Notes: generated by a model from the sequence alone, not told the origin. A stretch of 64,000 nucleotides of DNA from Leptolyngbya subtilissima AS-A7 (GCF_039962255.1 NZ_JAMPKY010000014.1:1-64000); one strand, 5' to 3'; shown: positions 16,360-25,944, numbered from the stretch's first letter. Numbers and translations: made by a program.

Positions 16360-17698
16360 ATGCCTAACGATACAAGCACAACCCTTGCCGATACTGTGCG
16401 GCAGGTCGCCCACCCCCTGAGGGGAAATGCTTCAGATTACGATCCGTTGATGAATTGGGTAGGGGATGCTCGTCTGGTGCTGCTGGGCGAAGCCACCCAC
16501 GGCACCCACGAGTTTTATGCCCAACGGGCAGAAATCACCCAGCGGTTAATTCAGGAAAAAGGCTTTACAGCGGTGGCCGTAGAGGCAGATTTCCCCGATG
16601 GCTACCGGGCGAATCGCTTTATTCGCGGCATTGGGGAAGATTCAACGCCTGAAGAAGCCCTGCGGGGCTTTCAAAAGTTTCCAACCTGGATGTGGCGCAA
16701 TACCGATGTCGTGCATTTTGTGGGCTGGTTACGGCAGTACAACGAGGCTTTGGCGGCCGACAGGCCCAAGGTTGGCTTCTACGGGCTCGATCTTTATAGT
16801 CTGTATGCCTCTATGGGCGAGGTGCTCAAGTATTTGGAACAGGTTGATCCAGAGGCGGCCCAACGGGCTCGCGATCGCTATGCCTGCTTCGAGCAGTTTG
16901 AGCAAGATTCTCAGGAATACGGTTTTGCGGCCAGCTTCGACTTAGAAGCATCCTGCCGCGATGAAACCGTGAATCAGCTGCGAGACTTGCAGCAGCAAAC
17001 GGCAAAATATCTCCAAAGCGACAGTCAAATGGCGGCAGATGAGTTCTTCTATGCCGAGCAAAACGCGCGGCTGGTGAAAAACGCTGAGGAGTATTATCGC
17101 TCAATGTTTCAGGGTCGAATTAACTCATGGAACGTGCGCGATCGCCATATGGCAGAAACCCTAGAGCAATTGATGGCTCATTTGGAGCGCCAAGGCAATC
17201 CAAGCAAGATCGTAGTTTGGGAACACAACTCCCACTTAGGCGATGCCCGCGCTACCGATCTGGGACGAGTCGGGGAATGTTGGCCAGCTGGTGCGCGAAC
17301 GCTACGGCAATGAAGCGGTTCTAGTTGGTTTCACGACCTACACGGGCACCGTGACGGCAGCCTCCAACTGGGGCGACCTACCTCAATTTAAGCCGGTTAA
17401 CCCAGCCCTTCCAGACAGTTATGAGGCTCTGTTTCACGACACCGGCTTGCCCCGGTTTCTGCTGAACTTGCGGGATCAAAACCAGGCCGTTACCGAACTG
17501 AACCAGAACCGGCTAGAGCGGGCCATTGGTGTGATTTATCGACCTGAAACCGAGCGCAGCAGCCACTACTTCTATGCCCATCTGCCCGCTCAGTTTGATG
17601 CTATCATTTACATCGACGAGACCCAAGCCGTGCAGCCCCTCGATCTGGCTCCGCCTGAAACAGGGGAGATTCCCGAAACGTTTCCCTCAGCCCTTTAG
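16360..17698 (+). pseudogene. Erythromycin esterase family protein, broken by a frameshift
   Basis: The first frame (16360 to about 17275) gives VLLGEATHGTHEFYAQRAEI, a P-rich YRANRFIRG segment and KIVVWEHNSHLGDARATDLG, all hallmarks of EreA-like hydrolases. The second frame (about 17270-17698) continues with NVGQLVRERYGNEAVLVGFT to the natural C terminus. Relatives read G-E-W-N-V-G-Q across the join. The DNA GGGGAATGTTGG would read that way if GAATG were present twice, so loss of one 5-base direct repeat unit by slippage explains the break. Intact, it would be a hydrolase of about 445 residues. Confidence 0.85.
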
Positions 17699-18125
17699 AG
17701 CATTGCGGTTTGACTAGCAGCCAGCAACGCTGCAAACAAGCCAAACTCCAGCAGGGGAGACAGTATAAACCAATCTACTTGGATGTTGAGTACTACTCAA
17801 CACCTCTAACCTTTGAATATGTGGGGCCTACAGGGGTGTCGTTGGTATTTGTTGAGCAGGTTTTTACTGCTTCATTCCAACCTGCCCATTCTCAATGGGC
17901 AAAAAGCCAAAAATAAAAACACCAGGTTCTAAGTGATCGATAGATCACTATGACCGCTTACACCATACAGAGAGAGAGAATCAGGTAGATCACTTAAGTG
18001 ATCTACCTGATCTATAGTTCAGGTATGCTTACCCATAGATCGCTTGCAGGTCTATGGGCGAAGAAGCTCTGTACCAGCTGAAAAATGTCCAGCTGAGTGT
18101 CAAGTTTGTTCTGTTGAACCCTAAA
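17699..18125. other. Intergenic DNA left of the transposon
   Basis: No gene is supported. It contains a 30-bp perfect palindrome (17981-18010) and further GATCAC/GTGATC repeats around it. The base composition is more AT-rich than the esterase gene. Confidence 0.45.
17981..18010. repeat. Perfect 30-bp palindrome
   Basis: TCAGGTAGATCACTT is followed immediately by its exact reverse complement AAGTGATCTACCTGA, with no loop. A related TAGATCACT lies 36 bases upstream and TGATCTATAG follows. It could bind a dimeric protein or be a remnant of a mobile element end. Confidence 0.7.
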
Positions 18126-18435
18126 TGTACAGTGACACGTTATTTGTCATCGGGTCAAATTGGTGTCGTCAGCCTAAAACCCTTTATTTTCCTGCGTTTC
18201 AAGTGCTGCCCTAGGTATTTTAGCTCTCTTCATGGTCTGTGGATGCGTGACACATAGACTGTCGTCTTCCGAAAAAGTGCCACACTGCTTGTCGGCTTTC
18301 TTCAAAGCCCAAATTAGACGAGTGACAGAATGAGTGTCGCTTTCTGCTCAAATGACATACAATACGCATGAACTACTTACCCTGCTTGTCCTAACGATTG
18401 AAGTAGTTGCCTTTTTTGATTACGAGGACTAGCGT
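18126..18435 (+). repeat. CAST left end, outer copy (tnsB side)
   Basis: TGTACAGTGACACG-TTATTTGTCATCG is followed by further TGACA/TGTC sites at about 18250-18290 and 18320-18350, then by AATACGCATGAACTACTTAC and CGATTGAAGTAG. The same blocks precede tnsB at 22664-22861, but this copy has about 130 extra bases in the middle. It ends where a tnsB start would be expected. It matches the right end better than the inner copy, so it is the likelier functional end. Confidence 0.8.
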
Positions 18436-18815
18436 GGCGGGGTGACCCATCAACGACTCGCGGCCTGGCGCGTGAGCAGAGTTGATAAGTATGTAGGCAA
18501 CACCGGCCAAGAGGCTATGGATGACGTGGTCATTGTCTACTGTGCTTATGGGCCGCTGCTAGAGAATGAGAATCCTTGGGTAGAAACGGGCTCCGGCGAT
18601 CGTCTCTCCCGATTCCTTTGGGGGTGATGTGGCAGGTTATGAGGCATGGAAGTCTCGCCAGGTCGTGACGGTTTAAGCCTGTTAAGGGCCTATTGGCCTT
18701 TTCTCTGAACGCGCTGATCGCCCAAAACGATACTGGCTCAAGCTGTTGATACCCACAGGCTGAGTTGTGTCCCACCTGCGAGGATCGGGTGCGTGGCACG
18801 ATTGCGACGTCCTAT
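18436..18815. other. Region between outer CAST end and the ROCO gene
   Basis: No gene could be supported. A 61-codon open stretch from 18442 has no recognisable similarity. The DNA may be debris from the gene that replaced the original tnsB copy behind this end. Confidence 0.4.
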
Positions 18816-21770
18816 TTATTCTAGGTAGCCTTCTAGACCTGCGACTAAGACTTTGGCAACGGGATGATCGATTGCTTCTTCAAAGGCGGTTTTGCCTGCT
18901 TGTTTGAGGGCGTTGAGGGCGCGACTTTGAATAGTGGTGTTGCCTTCGAGGGCTTCAAGGACTCTATCGGAGAGTTTGCGCTTGCCGGATGGGGTGGTGG
19001 TGTCGTAATCGGCGGAAAGTTGATTAATTAGGGCTTTGATATCTTGGGCGGCTTGGGCAAGGTTTTGCGTGTTGACGATTTTGTTGCCTGCGATCGCATC
19101 ACCTTCAACGGTGTGAATCTGCATTTTGTTGCCTGCAACTTTGTCACCCACGACTTTGTCGCCATCGATGCGATCGCCCTGCCAGATTTTATCGTTACTC
19201 ATAGCTTGCTCCTGTTGATTTTTGTTATTAATGGGAACCGTTAGTGCAATATTAACTGTTGAATGATCTTGTGAAGGGCGATTGCGCTTCCGCTTTTTTC
19301 CTGACAATTTCTTAGGGAACAACTCAGATTCAAGAAATTTACCGATCGCATCATCGATCAAACTAAAGACATCGACTTTGAGATAAGGAGGTTTGTCACA
19401 TTCAATTTCGTAGGTTTTATTTTGAATTCTTTCTTGTAATTTTTGAAGTACATACGCATGGGGATTTTGAGAACCTTTGCAAGCTTGGCAATTGCAGGGG
19501 ATTAATTCTTGATAGCGAAGTCTTTCGTAAGAATCGTGGATTTTATTAAATTCGTGGCGAATGCGGGTAAGTAGTTCTTTCTTGGGAAAACCGGACACAC
19601 GAATACAAATTTCGTTTTTATAATAGGCTTCAATAACTTCAGCACGGGCATTTTCATCGGCAAGAATGACGCCATCTTTCCAAACGAGGTCGCGTTCAAT
19701 TAACCTGTGCATTTCGACGACAAAGCGAATGAGCATTCCCTTGGGCATGAAGTCATAATGGTAACGCAGGATTAGATTGTCGTTTTCATTCCAAACGTAT
19801 TCGGGTTGGTTAAGAGATAGAAGCTGGGGGGCGATGTAAGTGCGGGGGCGATGCGGGATTTCGTAGCAGAGTTTAAACCGCATCATCAGCTGCAATAGTT
19901 CATCGCGCATATCTGTATATTGATCGTCTGCCCAGATTTCTGCTAGGTCGTCGTGGCTGAAATGTCCAAGGGTTTGTTGGACTCTTGGGGTGTCGAGAAC
20001 TTTGTAAACAGCGGTGGTGCCCCATTCGGGTTTGAGGATGATCCAGTTTTTGAGAATGGGGTCGTCTTGGAAGTGGAGACAAACACCGAGGTCATGAAGA
20101 TATCCACTGAGTTGGAGTTTGTCTTCACGGCGTTTGAAGCCGTTGATATCGCAGAGCGATAGGAATTCGGATTGGGTCATGTAATCTCGAGGGTCTGCTT
20201 CAAGTTCTTCGCGAACTCGCACCCAGGTTTTAGGCAGGGGTTGCCCAATATGGGGGAGCTGACCAATGTGGTGTTTGACAGCATTGAGGATTTCGGCAAG
20301 TCCGCGATTGTTGGGGTTGGCAAGGTTAGTGGGGAGGATTTTTTCGAGTTTAGGAAAGCGTCCGCGCAGTTGATTTTCGTTGATTTGACAGAGGCGGTCT
20401 TGTTTTTCGTTTTTAACAATTAGTATGGGACTAGCTTCACTGAGGAGTTCGACGACTTCGAGCCAATAGTTAAAGTCAGTGTTGTCTTGTCGGGTATCGG
20501 CGACAAGGAGATACAGAGATCGCTTGGTGAGAAAGAATTGGTGGGTAGTATGATAAATTTCTTGCCCTCCAAAGTCCCAGATGTTGATGCGGAAAGAGTT
20601 ACCACTGGTGTGAGGAAAGTCAAAACGGAGAACATCAATACCTTCAGTCGATTTCTCGGGAGTGGGACTGCCTTCAAGTTTGAGCTTATAGTTGGAGTCA
20701 ATAAGTTTATTAGCAAGGCTAGTTTTTCCCACTCCGCCTTCACCAATAATAAGGAGCTTGGCTTCGTAAATATAATCAGTGCTCTCTTCTAAACGTTGCA
20801 GATAGTAATCACGGACTATAAGCCCACCTTTGATTACAATTTCGGGAGGCAGCTGAGTTAGAGTATTGCCCCCTAGATTTAAAGACTTTAAATTTGTTAA
20901 ATGCCCGATCTCCTCTGGTAACACCGTGAGTTGGTTAAAACGAAGGTCGAGGGAGGTGAGGTCGATTAACTGGCCGATCTCCTCCGGTAACGCCGTGAGT
21001 TGGTTAGAGCGGAGGCTGAGGGAGGTGAGGTTGGTTAACTGCCCGATCGACTCCGGTAACGCCGTGAGTTGGTTAGAGCTGAGGTCGAGGAAGGTAAGGC
21101 TGGTTAACTGGTCGATCCACTCTGGTAACGCTGTGAGTTGGTTAAAGCGGAGGTTGAGGGAGGTGAGATTAGTTAACTGCCCAATCGGCTCCGGTAACGC
21201 CGTGAGTTGGTTAGAGCTGAGGTTGAGGGAAGTGAGATTGGTTAACTGCCCGATCGACTCCAGTAACGCCATAAGCTGGTTAGAGCGGAGGTTGAGGGAG
21301 GTGAGGTTGGTTAACTGCCCGATCGACTCCGGTAGCGCCGTGAGTTGGTTAGAGTGGAGGGTGAGAGAGGTGAGACTGGTTAACTGCCCAATCGACTCCG
21401 GTAGCACCGTGAGTTGGTTAGAGTGGAGGGTGAGAGAGGTGAGGCTGGTCAACTGCCCAATCGACTCTGGTAACGCTGTGAGTTGCTTAGAGTGGAGGTT
21501 GAGGGAGGAGAGGCTGGTTAACTGCCCAATCGACTCCGGTAACGCTATGAGTTGGTTATGGCTGAGGTTGAGGGAGGTAAGTTTGGTTAACTGCCCAATC
21601 GACTCCGGTAACGCTGTGAGTTGGTTATAGCCTAAGTTGAGGGAGGTAAGTTTGGTTAACTGCCCAATCGACTCCGGTAACGTCGATAGCCCCATTCCAG
21701 CCAGAGCCAGTTCTTCCCACTGTTCCTCGGCAGCCTGGGCGATAAGGGATAGTACTAATGGGCGTTCCAC
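18816..21770 (-). CDS. ROCO-type leucine-rich repeat GTPase
   Basis: A 984-residue protein starting with GTG. Residues about 25-310 are roughly a dozen 23-residue leucine-rich repeats of the form LTSLNLxxNQLTALPESIGQ. A Roc GTPase domain follows, with P-loop GEGGVGKTS, switch II motif DFGGQE and base-specificity segment VKNEKQD (NKxD-like). Then comes a COR-type region. The C terminus (about 860-984) has a run of GDKVxGDKVAGNK-like short repeats and a helical end. Bacterial ROCO proteins are signalling or defence-like NTPases that act in the cytoplasm. It lies between the two CAST left ends, so it is cargo or a later insertion. Confidence 0.9.
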   Translation of the reverse strand: MERPLVLSLIAQAAEEQWEELALAGMGLSTLPESIGQLTKLTSLNLGYNQLTALPESIGQLTKLTSLNLSHNQLIALPESIGQLTSLSSLNLHSKQLTALPESIGQLTSLTSLTLHSNQLTVLPESIGQLTSLTSLTLHSNQLTALPESIGQLTNLTSLNLRSNQLMALLESIGQLTNLTSLNLSSNQLTALPEPIGQLTNLTSLNLRFNQLTALPEWIDQLTSLTFLDLSSNQLTALPESIGQLTNLTSLSLRSNQLTALPEEIGQLIDLTSLDLRFNQLTVLPEEIGHLTNLKSLNLGGNTLTQLPPEIVIKGGLIVRDYYLQRLEESTDYIYEAKLLIIGEGGVGKTSLANKLIDSNYKLKLEGSPTPEKSTEGIDVLRFDFPHTSGNSFRINIWDFGGQEIYHTTHQFFLTKRSLYLLVADTRQDNTDFNYWLEVVELLSEASPILIVKNEKQDRLCQINENQLRGRFPKLEKILPTNLANPNNRGLAEILNAVKHHIGQLPHIGQPLPKTWVRVREELEADPRDYMTQSEFLSLCDINGFKRREDKLQLSGYLHDLGVCLHFQDDPILKNWIILKPEWGTTAVYKVLDTPRVQQTLGHFSHDDLAEIWADDQYTDMRDELLQLMMRFKLCYEIPHRPRTYIAPQLLSLNQPEYVWNENDNLILRYHYDFMPKGMLIRFVVEMHRLIERDLVWKDGVILADENARAEVIEAYYKNEICIRVSGFPKKELLTRIRHEFNKIHDSYERLRYQELIPCNCQACKGSQNPHAYVLQKLQERIQNKTYEIECDKPPYLKVDVFSLIDDAIGKFLESELFPKKLSGKKRKRNRPSQDHSTVNIALTVPINNKNQQEQAMSNDKIWQGDRIDGDKVVGDKVAGNKMQIHTVEGDAIAGNKIVNTQNLAQAAQDIKALINQLSADYDTTTPSGKRKLSDRVLEALEGNTTIQSRALNALKQAGKTAFEEAIDHPVAKVLVAGLEGYLE
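20890..21690 (-). repeat. 69-bp tandem repeats encoding the leucine-rich repeats
   Basis: About a dozen 69-base units in near-perfect register, with blocks such as GTTAACTGCCCGATCGACTC and GGTAACGCCGTGAGTTGGTT recurring almost unchanged. The high DNA identity between units implies recent expansion or gene conversion. The antisense strand is also open through this stretch, which is a by-product of the repeat. Confidence 0.85.
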
Positions 21771-21777
21771 GGGGCGT

Positions 21778-21842
21778 TCCCAAAGATACTGTGGTTATTC
21801 TGGCATTCCCAAAGATACTATGGTTATTCTGGCATTCCCAAT
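21778..21842. repeat. 29-bp tandem repeat, about 2.3 copies
   Basis: CCCAAAGATACT(G/A)TGGTTATT followed by CTGGCATT occurs twice in tandem, and a third partial copy begins CCCAATCATAACT. It lies between the ROCO start and the decayed integrase, probably at a recombination junction. Confidence 0.7.
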
Positions 21843-21849
21843 CATAACT

Positions 21850-22617
21850 ACCCATTGCTTGGGGTTCAGGAGCCAGCGGCATCCGGTCGACAACTTGAAG
21901 CGCACACAGTCGGTGTAGTGGCAGTAGTAATAATTCTCTGCAAAGCCCTTCAGAATGCCCTGCATTTCATCCTTGGTAAAAGCCTTACGCTTTTGCTGAG
22001 GCGGATTTCTGAGTCGCATATCTGCCCAGGGGTTATCTGTTAGCAGCCCCTTCTCAATACCCCCAGAGCCATGCTGAATCCAAAAGATCCAGTCGCTCTT
22101 TAGCTGTTCTGGGTGCCAAGTTCTCCATGAGGTAGGCAATAAATTCCGGGGCCTCATCTTTTTCAACAGCGCGATCGCCAAAATACTATTTCAACCAAGT
22201 CACCAGGCCTCGGTACTTTTCAAGAGTACGAGTCTGCATCTGTTTAGCCTTCCACTCGATATACCGCTTGAAGAGGCCAACCGCCTCGCTCGCCTAGAGC
22301 TGCTGGCTGCGATCACCCTTGTACCTGGACAACTTTGGGTCACAATCGCCGAAAACGATGTCCAGAGGAATCTGATTAGCTCGCTGCTGCGCTACCGCCA
22401 GATTCACCGGGTCATGGCGTAGGCCCAGGCTCATCGTCTTGCGCTGCCCCTGGTGCCGCCACCTCAGGCGAATCCAGCAGTCTATGTCCTCAATTGAAAC
22501 TTCACCTTTAGGAGTTCTAGCCATTTTGGGTACCCATTCTGTACCCATCGAAGTGCTAAAACCCTGATTGTTCCGTTTAAATTCGTTAAGCACATACCCA
22601 TTCTTGGGTGCGATCAC
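21850..22617 (-). pseudogene. Decayed tyrosine recombinase (phage-type integrase)
   Basis: The N-terminal part (22294-22617) encodes the arm-type DNA-binding region, with KGEVSIEDIDCWIRLRWRHQ and KTMSLGLRHDPVNLAVAQQR. Further left on the same strand follow the SAM-like core-binding region (ending near 22100) and GLLTDNPWADMRLRNPPQQK with EMQGILKGF and FKLSTGCR, the start of the catalytic domain. Several stops and frame changes separate the pieces, and the catalytic R-H-R-Y half is missing. This is a dead integrase, marking an island that once integrated here. Confidence 0.75.
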
Positions 22618-22663
22618 ACCTAATGAGCAATCGCTAAATGCCTTGGAACGTAAGCTTTTCAGG

Positions 22664-22861
22664 TGTACAGTGGCTCACTATTTATCATTGGGTCAAATTA
22701 ATGTCTTCAGCCTGAATCAAAGCCCAAATTAGACGAGTGACGGAATGAGTGTCGCTTTCTGCCTAAACAGCGTACAATACGCATGAACTACTTATTCTAC
22801 TTGTCGCAACGATTGAAGTGGATGAGGGTTAGTTGGCTTTTTGGATTAGAGGGCTAGCTCA
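22664..22861 (+). repeat. CAST left end, inner decayed copy adjoining tnsB
   Basis: Begins TGTACAGTGGCTCACTATTT, a damaged version of TGTACAGTGACACGTTATTT, and then matches the outer end in GGGTCAAATT, GCCCAAATTAGACGAGTGAC, AATGAGTGTCGCTTTCTGC and AATACGCATGAACTACTTA. It runs directly into the tnsB start codon, so it also carries the tnsB promoter region. About 130 bases present in the outer copy are missing. Confidence 0.8.
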
Positions 22862-24586
22862 ATGGTGTTGGATATATCCCAAAGGGATTTGGAGCAGCCG
22901 ATAGAAGAAGTGCTTTCTGCTCAGAGAGACCCTGATCAATCGGAAGGCATCACGATTGTTGAACAGTTAGACGAAGAGGCCCAACGCAAGCTGGAGGTGA
23001 TTCAGTCGTTGCTAGAGCCATGCGATCGCGCCACCTACGGAGAAAAGCTGCGAGAAGCGGCTGACAAATTAAGCTGCACTGTCAGAACGGTGCAGCGGTT
23101 AGTTAAGCGGTGGGAGGTTGAAGGGGTTTCAGCTCTGATGACCTCTGGTAGAGCTGACCAGGGTAAGCACCGAATCTCAGAGTTCTGGCAAGACTTCATC
23201 ATTAAGACTTACGAGGCAGGCAACAAGGGCAGTAAGCGCATGAAGCCCAAGCAAGTTGCCGTCAGAGTGCAGGTCAAGGCGCGTGAAATAGGGGATAAAA
23301 AGCCTCCTAGCTACAAGACCGTGCTAAGGGTACTGCAGCCCATTATTGAGCGGAAGGAAAAAGCTAAGAGCATTCGTAGCCCAGGGTGGAGGGGATCGAC
23401 GCTATCGGTCACGACTCGCGAGGGGCAAGATCTCTCGATCGAATACAGTAACCATGTGTGGCAGTGCGATCATACCCGCGCCGATGTAATGCTGGTTGAC
23501 CAGTACGGAGAGGTGCTGGGGCGACCTTGGCTGACAACTGTTATCGACACCTACTCACGCTGCATTATGGGCATCAACCTGGGGTTTGATGCGCCTAGCT
23601 CTCAGGTGGTAGCCCTGGCTATGCGACACGCTATTTTGCCGAAACGACACGGGCCCGAGTACAAGCTCAACTGTGACTGGGGCACGTTTGGCAAGCCCGA
23701 CCATTTCTATACTGATGGCGGTAAAGACTTTCGCTCTAATCATCTCCAACGCATTGGGGCAGATTTAGGGTTTGCCTGTCATTTGCGCGATCGCCCCTCG
23801 GAAGGTGGTGTCGTGGAGCGGCCTTTTCGCACGTTGAATGATCAGTTGTTTTCAACCTTACCAGGATACACCGGGTCGAATGTTCAGCAGCGGCCCAAAG
23901 ATGCCGAGAAAGAGGCCAGCCTCACCCTGAGAGACCTAGAACACCTGATTGTGCGGTTTATTTGTGACCAATACAATCAAACCCTCGATGCCCGCATGGG
24001 TGACCAGACCCGCTTTCAGCGCTGGGAAGCAGGGCTACCGAAGGTGCCAGAGCTGCTCGAAGAAAAGCACCTAGACGTGTGCCTGATGAAAGAAGGTCGT
24101 CGCACGGTGCAGCGGGGTGGTCACCTGCAATTTGAGAATTTGATTTATCGGGGAGAAAACCTAGCCGGGTATGGCGGGGAGGTGGTTTCCATTAGGTTTG
24201 ACCCTAACGACATCACCATGGTGCGGGTTTATCGCAAGGAGGGGACAGGGGAAGTTTTTCTAACCCGCGCCTACGCTCAAGGGTTGGAGGCTGAACAGCT
24301 TTCCTACGAAGAGGCCAAGGCTAGTAGCAAACGCTTGCGGGCCAAGGGTAAGACGATCAGCAATGAGTCAATTTTGCAGGAAACGGTGGAGCGAGATGCT
24401 CTGGTTGCGAAGAAAAGCCGGAAGCAACGACATAAGGAAGAGCAGGCGCTAGCAAAACCTGCAAGAGTTTCTGAGTCAAAACTAATTGAAGTGGATTTAG
24501 AACAGGAGGAGCCTACGGATGAGGTTGATCTGGCCTTAGATGCCTTTGAGCCGATTGATTTTGACGATATTCGCGGAGCATGGTGA
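22862..24586 (+). CDS. tnsB: TnsB-type DDE transposase of the V-K CAST
   Basis: A 574-residue transposase of the Mu/TniA/TnsB group that cuts and joins transposon ends. An N-terminal helix-turn-helix region (KLSCTVRTVQRLVKRWEVEG) precedes the retroviral integrase-like catalytic core. The catalytic acids are the Asp of VWQCDHTRAD, the Asp of FYTDGGKDF and the Glu of GGVVERPFRTLN. A beta-barrel region and a charged C-terminal tail, which in this family contacts TnsC, follow. No TnsA endonuclease gene is present, as expected for V-K elements, which can form cointegrates. The gene overlaps tnsC and is preceded immediately by a transposon end. Confidence 0.95.
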   Translation: MVLDISQRDLEQPIEEVLSAQRDPDQSEGITIVEQLDEEAQRKLEVIQSLLEPCDRATYGEKLREAADKLSCTVRTVQRLVKRWEVEGVSALMTSGRADQGKHRISEFWQDFIIKTYEAGNKGSKRMKPKQVAVRVQVKAREIGDKKPPSYKTVLRVLQPIIERKEKAKSIRSPGWRGSTLSVTTREGQDLSIEYSNHVWQCDHTRADVMLVDQYGEVLGRPWLTTVIDTYSRCIMGINLGFDAPSSQVVALAMRHAILPKRHGPEYKLNCDWGTFGKPDHFYTDGGKDFRSNHLQRIGADLGFACHLRDRPSEGGVVERPFRTLNDQLFSTLPGYTGSNVQQRPKDAEKEASLTLRDLEHLIVRFICDQYNQTLDARMGDQTRFQRWEAGLPKVPELLEEKHLDVCLMKEGRRTVQRGGHLQFENLIYRGENLAGYGGEVVSIRFDPNDITMVRVYRKEGTGEVFLTRAYAQGLEAEQLSYEEAKASSKRLRAKGKTISNESILQETVERDALVAKKSRKQRHKEEQALAKPARVSESKLIEVDLEQEEPTDEVDLALDAFEPIDFDDIRGAW

Positions 24587-25419
24587 GCATGGTACAGGCA
24601 AAGGCGTGGGCTGAGGCTCTAGGTGAATCTAAGCCTGATGAGGCCTCCTTGCAGGCTGAAGTAACTCGCTTACAGAAGAAAAAGGTTTTGCCTCTGGATC
24701 ACGTCACCAATCTCCATGATTGGCTGGACGGAAAGCGAAAAGCTCGGCAGTCGTGCCGTATTGTTGGAGAATCCAGAACGGGTAAGTCGAGTGCCTGTGA
24801 GGCGTATTTTTACCGGAACAAACCCACACAGGAAACCGGTAAAAAGCCGATTGTCCCTGTTGTCTACATTCAGCCGCCGCAAAAGTGCGGGTCAAGGGAG
24901 CTATTTAAAGAGATAATCGAATTTCTCAAGTACCGGGTGGCTAAGGGGACAGTCTCAGATTTCCGGGGGCGGGCGTTTGAGGTGCTGAAGGGCTGTGAGG
25001 TGGAGATGATCATCATTGACGAAGCTGATCGCCTTAAGCCAGAGACCTTTGCTGATGTTAGGGACTTCTACGACAAGCTGGCGATTTCGGTGGTGCTGGT
25101 GGGCACTGATCGGCTGGATACAGTGATCATGCGGGATGAGCAGGTGTATAACCGCTTCCGAGCCTGCTACCGTTTTGGCAAGCTGTCTGACGACGATTTC
25201 GTCAAAGCAGTCAAGAAGTGGGAGCAAAACGTTTTAGCATTGCCAGTGGCTTCTAACCTGACTAGCAAGCCGATGCAGACAATTCTAATAAGAGCTACGG
25301 CGGGGTACATTGGCCGGATGGATGAGGTGTTGCGGGAGGCAGCGATTCGCGCTCTGAGCAAGGGGCTGAAAAAGATCACAAAAGCGGTACTGGAAGAGGT
25401 AGCCGATGAGTACAAGTAA
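24580..25419 (+). CDS. tnsC: TnsC-type AAA+ transposition regulator
   Basis: A 279-residue AAA+ ATPase. Walker A is GESRTGKSS (about residues 63-71) and Walker B is MIIIDEADRL (about residues 141-150), with sensor and arginine-finger regions following. In V-K CASTs, TnsC filaments bridge the Cas12k-TniQ target complex to TnsB. It overlaps tnsB by seven bases and its stop codon shares a base with the tniQ start, so the three are translated as a coupled set. The length matches compact V-K TnsC proteins rather than Tn7 TnsC, which has over 500 residues. Confidence 0.95.
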   Translation: MVSMVQAKAWAEALGESKPDEASLQAEVTRLQKKKVLPLDHVTNLHDWLDGKRKARQSCRIVGESRTGKSSACEAYFYRNKPTQETGKKPIVPVVYIQPPQKCGSRELFKEIIEFLKYRVAKGTVSDFRGRAFEVLKGCEVEMIIIDEADRLKPETFADVRDFYDKLAISVVLVGTDRLDTVIMRDEQVYNRFRACYRFGKLSDDDFVKAVKKWEQNVLALPVASNLTSKPMQTILIRATAGYIGRMDEVLREAAIRALSKGLKKITKAVLEEVADEYK

Positions 25420-25922
25420 TGGTTGATACAGGTATTCAGCCCTGGTTGTTCGAGGTGGAACCCTATGAGGGGGAGAGCCTGAGCCATTACTTGGGGCGGT
25501 TCAGGCAGCAAAACCATCTGACTCCAGGTGGGCTAGGGACGATGGCTGGTATTGGGGCAGTGGTAGCCCGTTGGGAGAAGTTTCATTTGAACCCTTACCC
25601 GACCCAGACGCAGTTTGAGGCGTTAGGGAAGGTGCTGGGGCTTTCGGCTGAGCGGCTATGGGGGATGCTGCCGCCTCAGGGGGAGGGGATGCAGTATAAG
25701 CCGATTCGGCTGTGTGGGGCCTGCTATGGGGAGAACCCCTGCCACCGGATTGAGTGGCAGGCCAAGTCGGTGTGGCGATGCGATCGCCACAGTTTCAAGC
25801 TCCTCACTAAATGTCCGAACTGCGAAGCCAAGTTTAAAGTTCCAACCCTTTGGGAATGTGACTACTGTAGTCAATGTCATCTTTCATTTGAGAAAATGAA
25901 AGAGTTTCAGAAGACAGGGTAA
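25419..25922 (+). CDS. tniQ: TniQ/TnsD-type target adaptor, short form
   Basis: A 167-residue TniQ. The N-terminal segment WLFEVEPYEGESLSHYLGRF is the family signature, and the C terminus has zinc-binding Cys/His motifs (LCGACYGENPCHR, CDRH, CPNC, CDYCSQCH). The small size is typical of V-K CASTs, where TniQ links Cas12k to TnsC. It starts at the ATG that overlaps the tnsC stop. It is the last of the three transposition genes and faces the cargo operon that converges from the right. Confidence 0.94.
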   Translation: MVDTGIQPWLFEVEPYEGESLSHYLGRFRQQNHLTPGGLGTMAGIGAVVARWEKFHLNPYPTQTQFEALGKVLGLSAERLWGMLPPQGEGMQYKPIRLCGACYGENPCHRIEWQAKSVWRCDRHSFKLLTKCPNCEAKFKVPTLWECDYCSQCHLSFEKMKEFQKTG

Positions 25923-25944
25923 GCGAATCCATGAACGGGACTAA

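Noticed and set aside
17710-17916. 68-codon frame downstream of the erythromycin esterase remnant
   Set aside because: Low-complexity composition and no recognisable domain; treated as non-coding.
18442-18627. 61-codon frame just inside the outer CAST end
   Set aside because: No similarity, no clear ribosome binding site, and GTG start; probably debris.
20866-21630. Long plus-strand open frame with regular repeats opposite the ROCO gene
   Set aside because: It is the antisense of the leucine-rich repeat DNA; a 69-base period keeps any frame open, and the minus strand carries a recognised ROCO protein.
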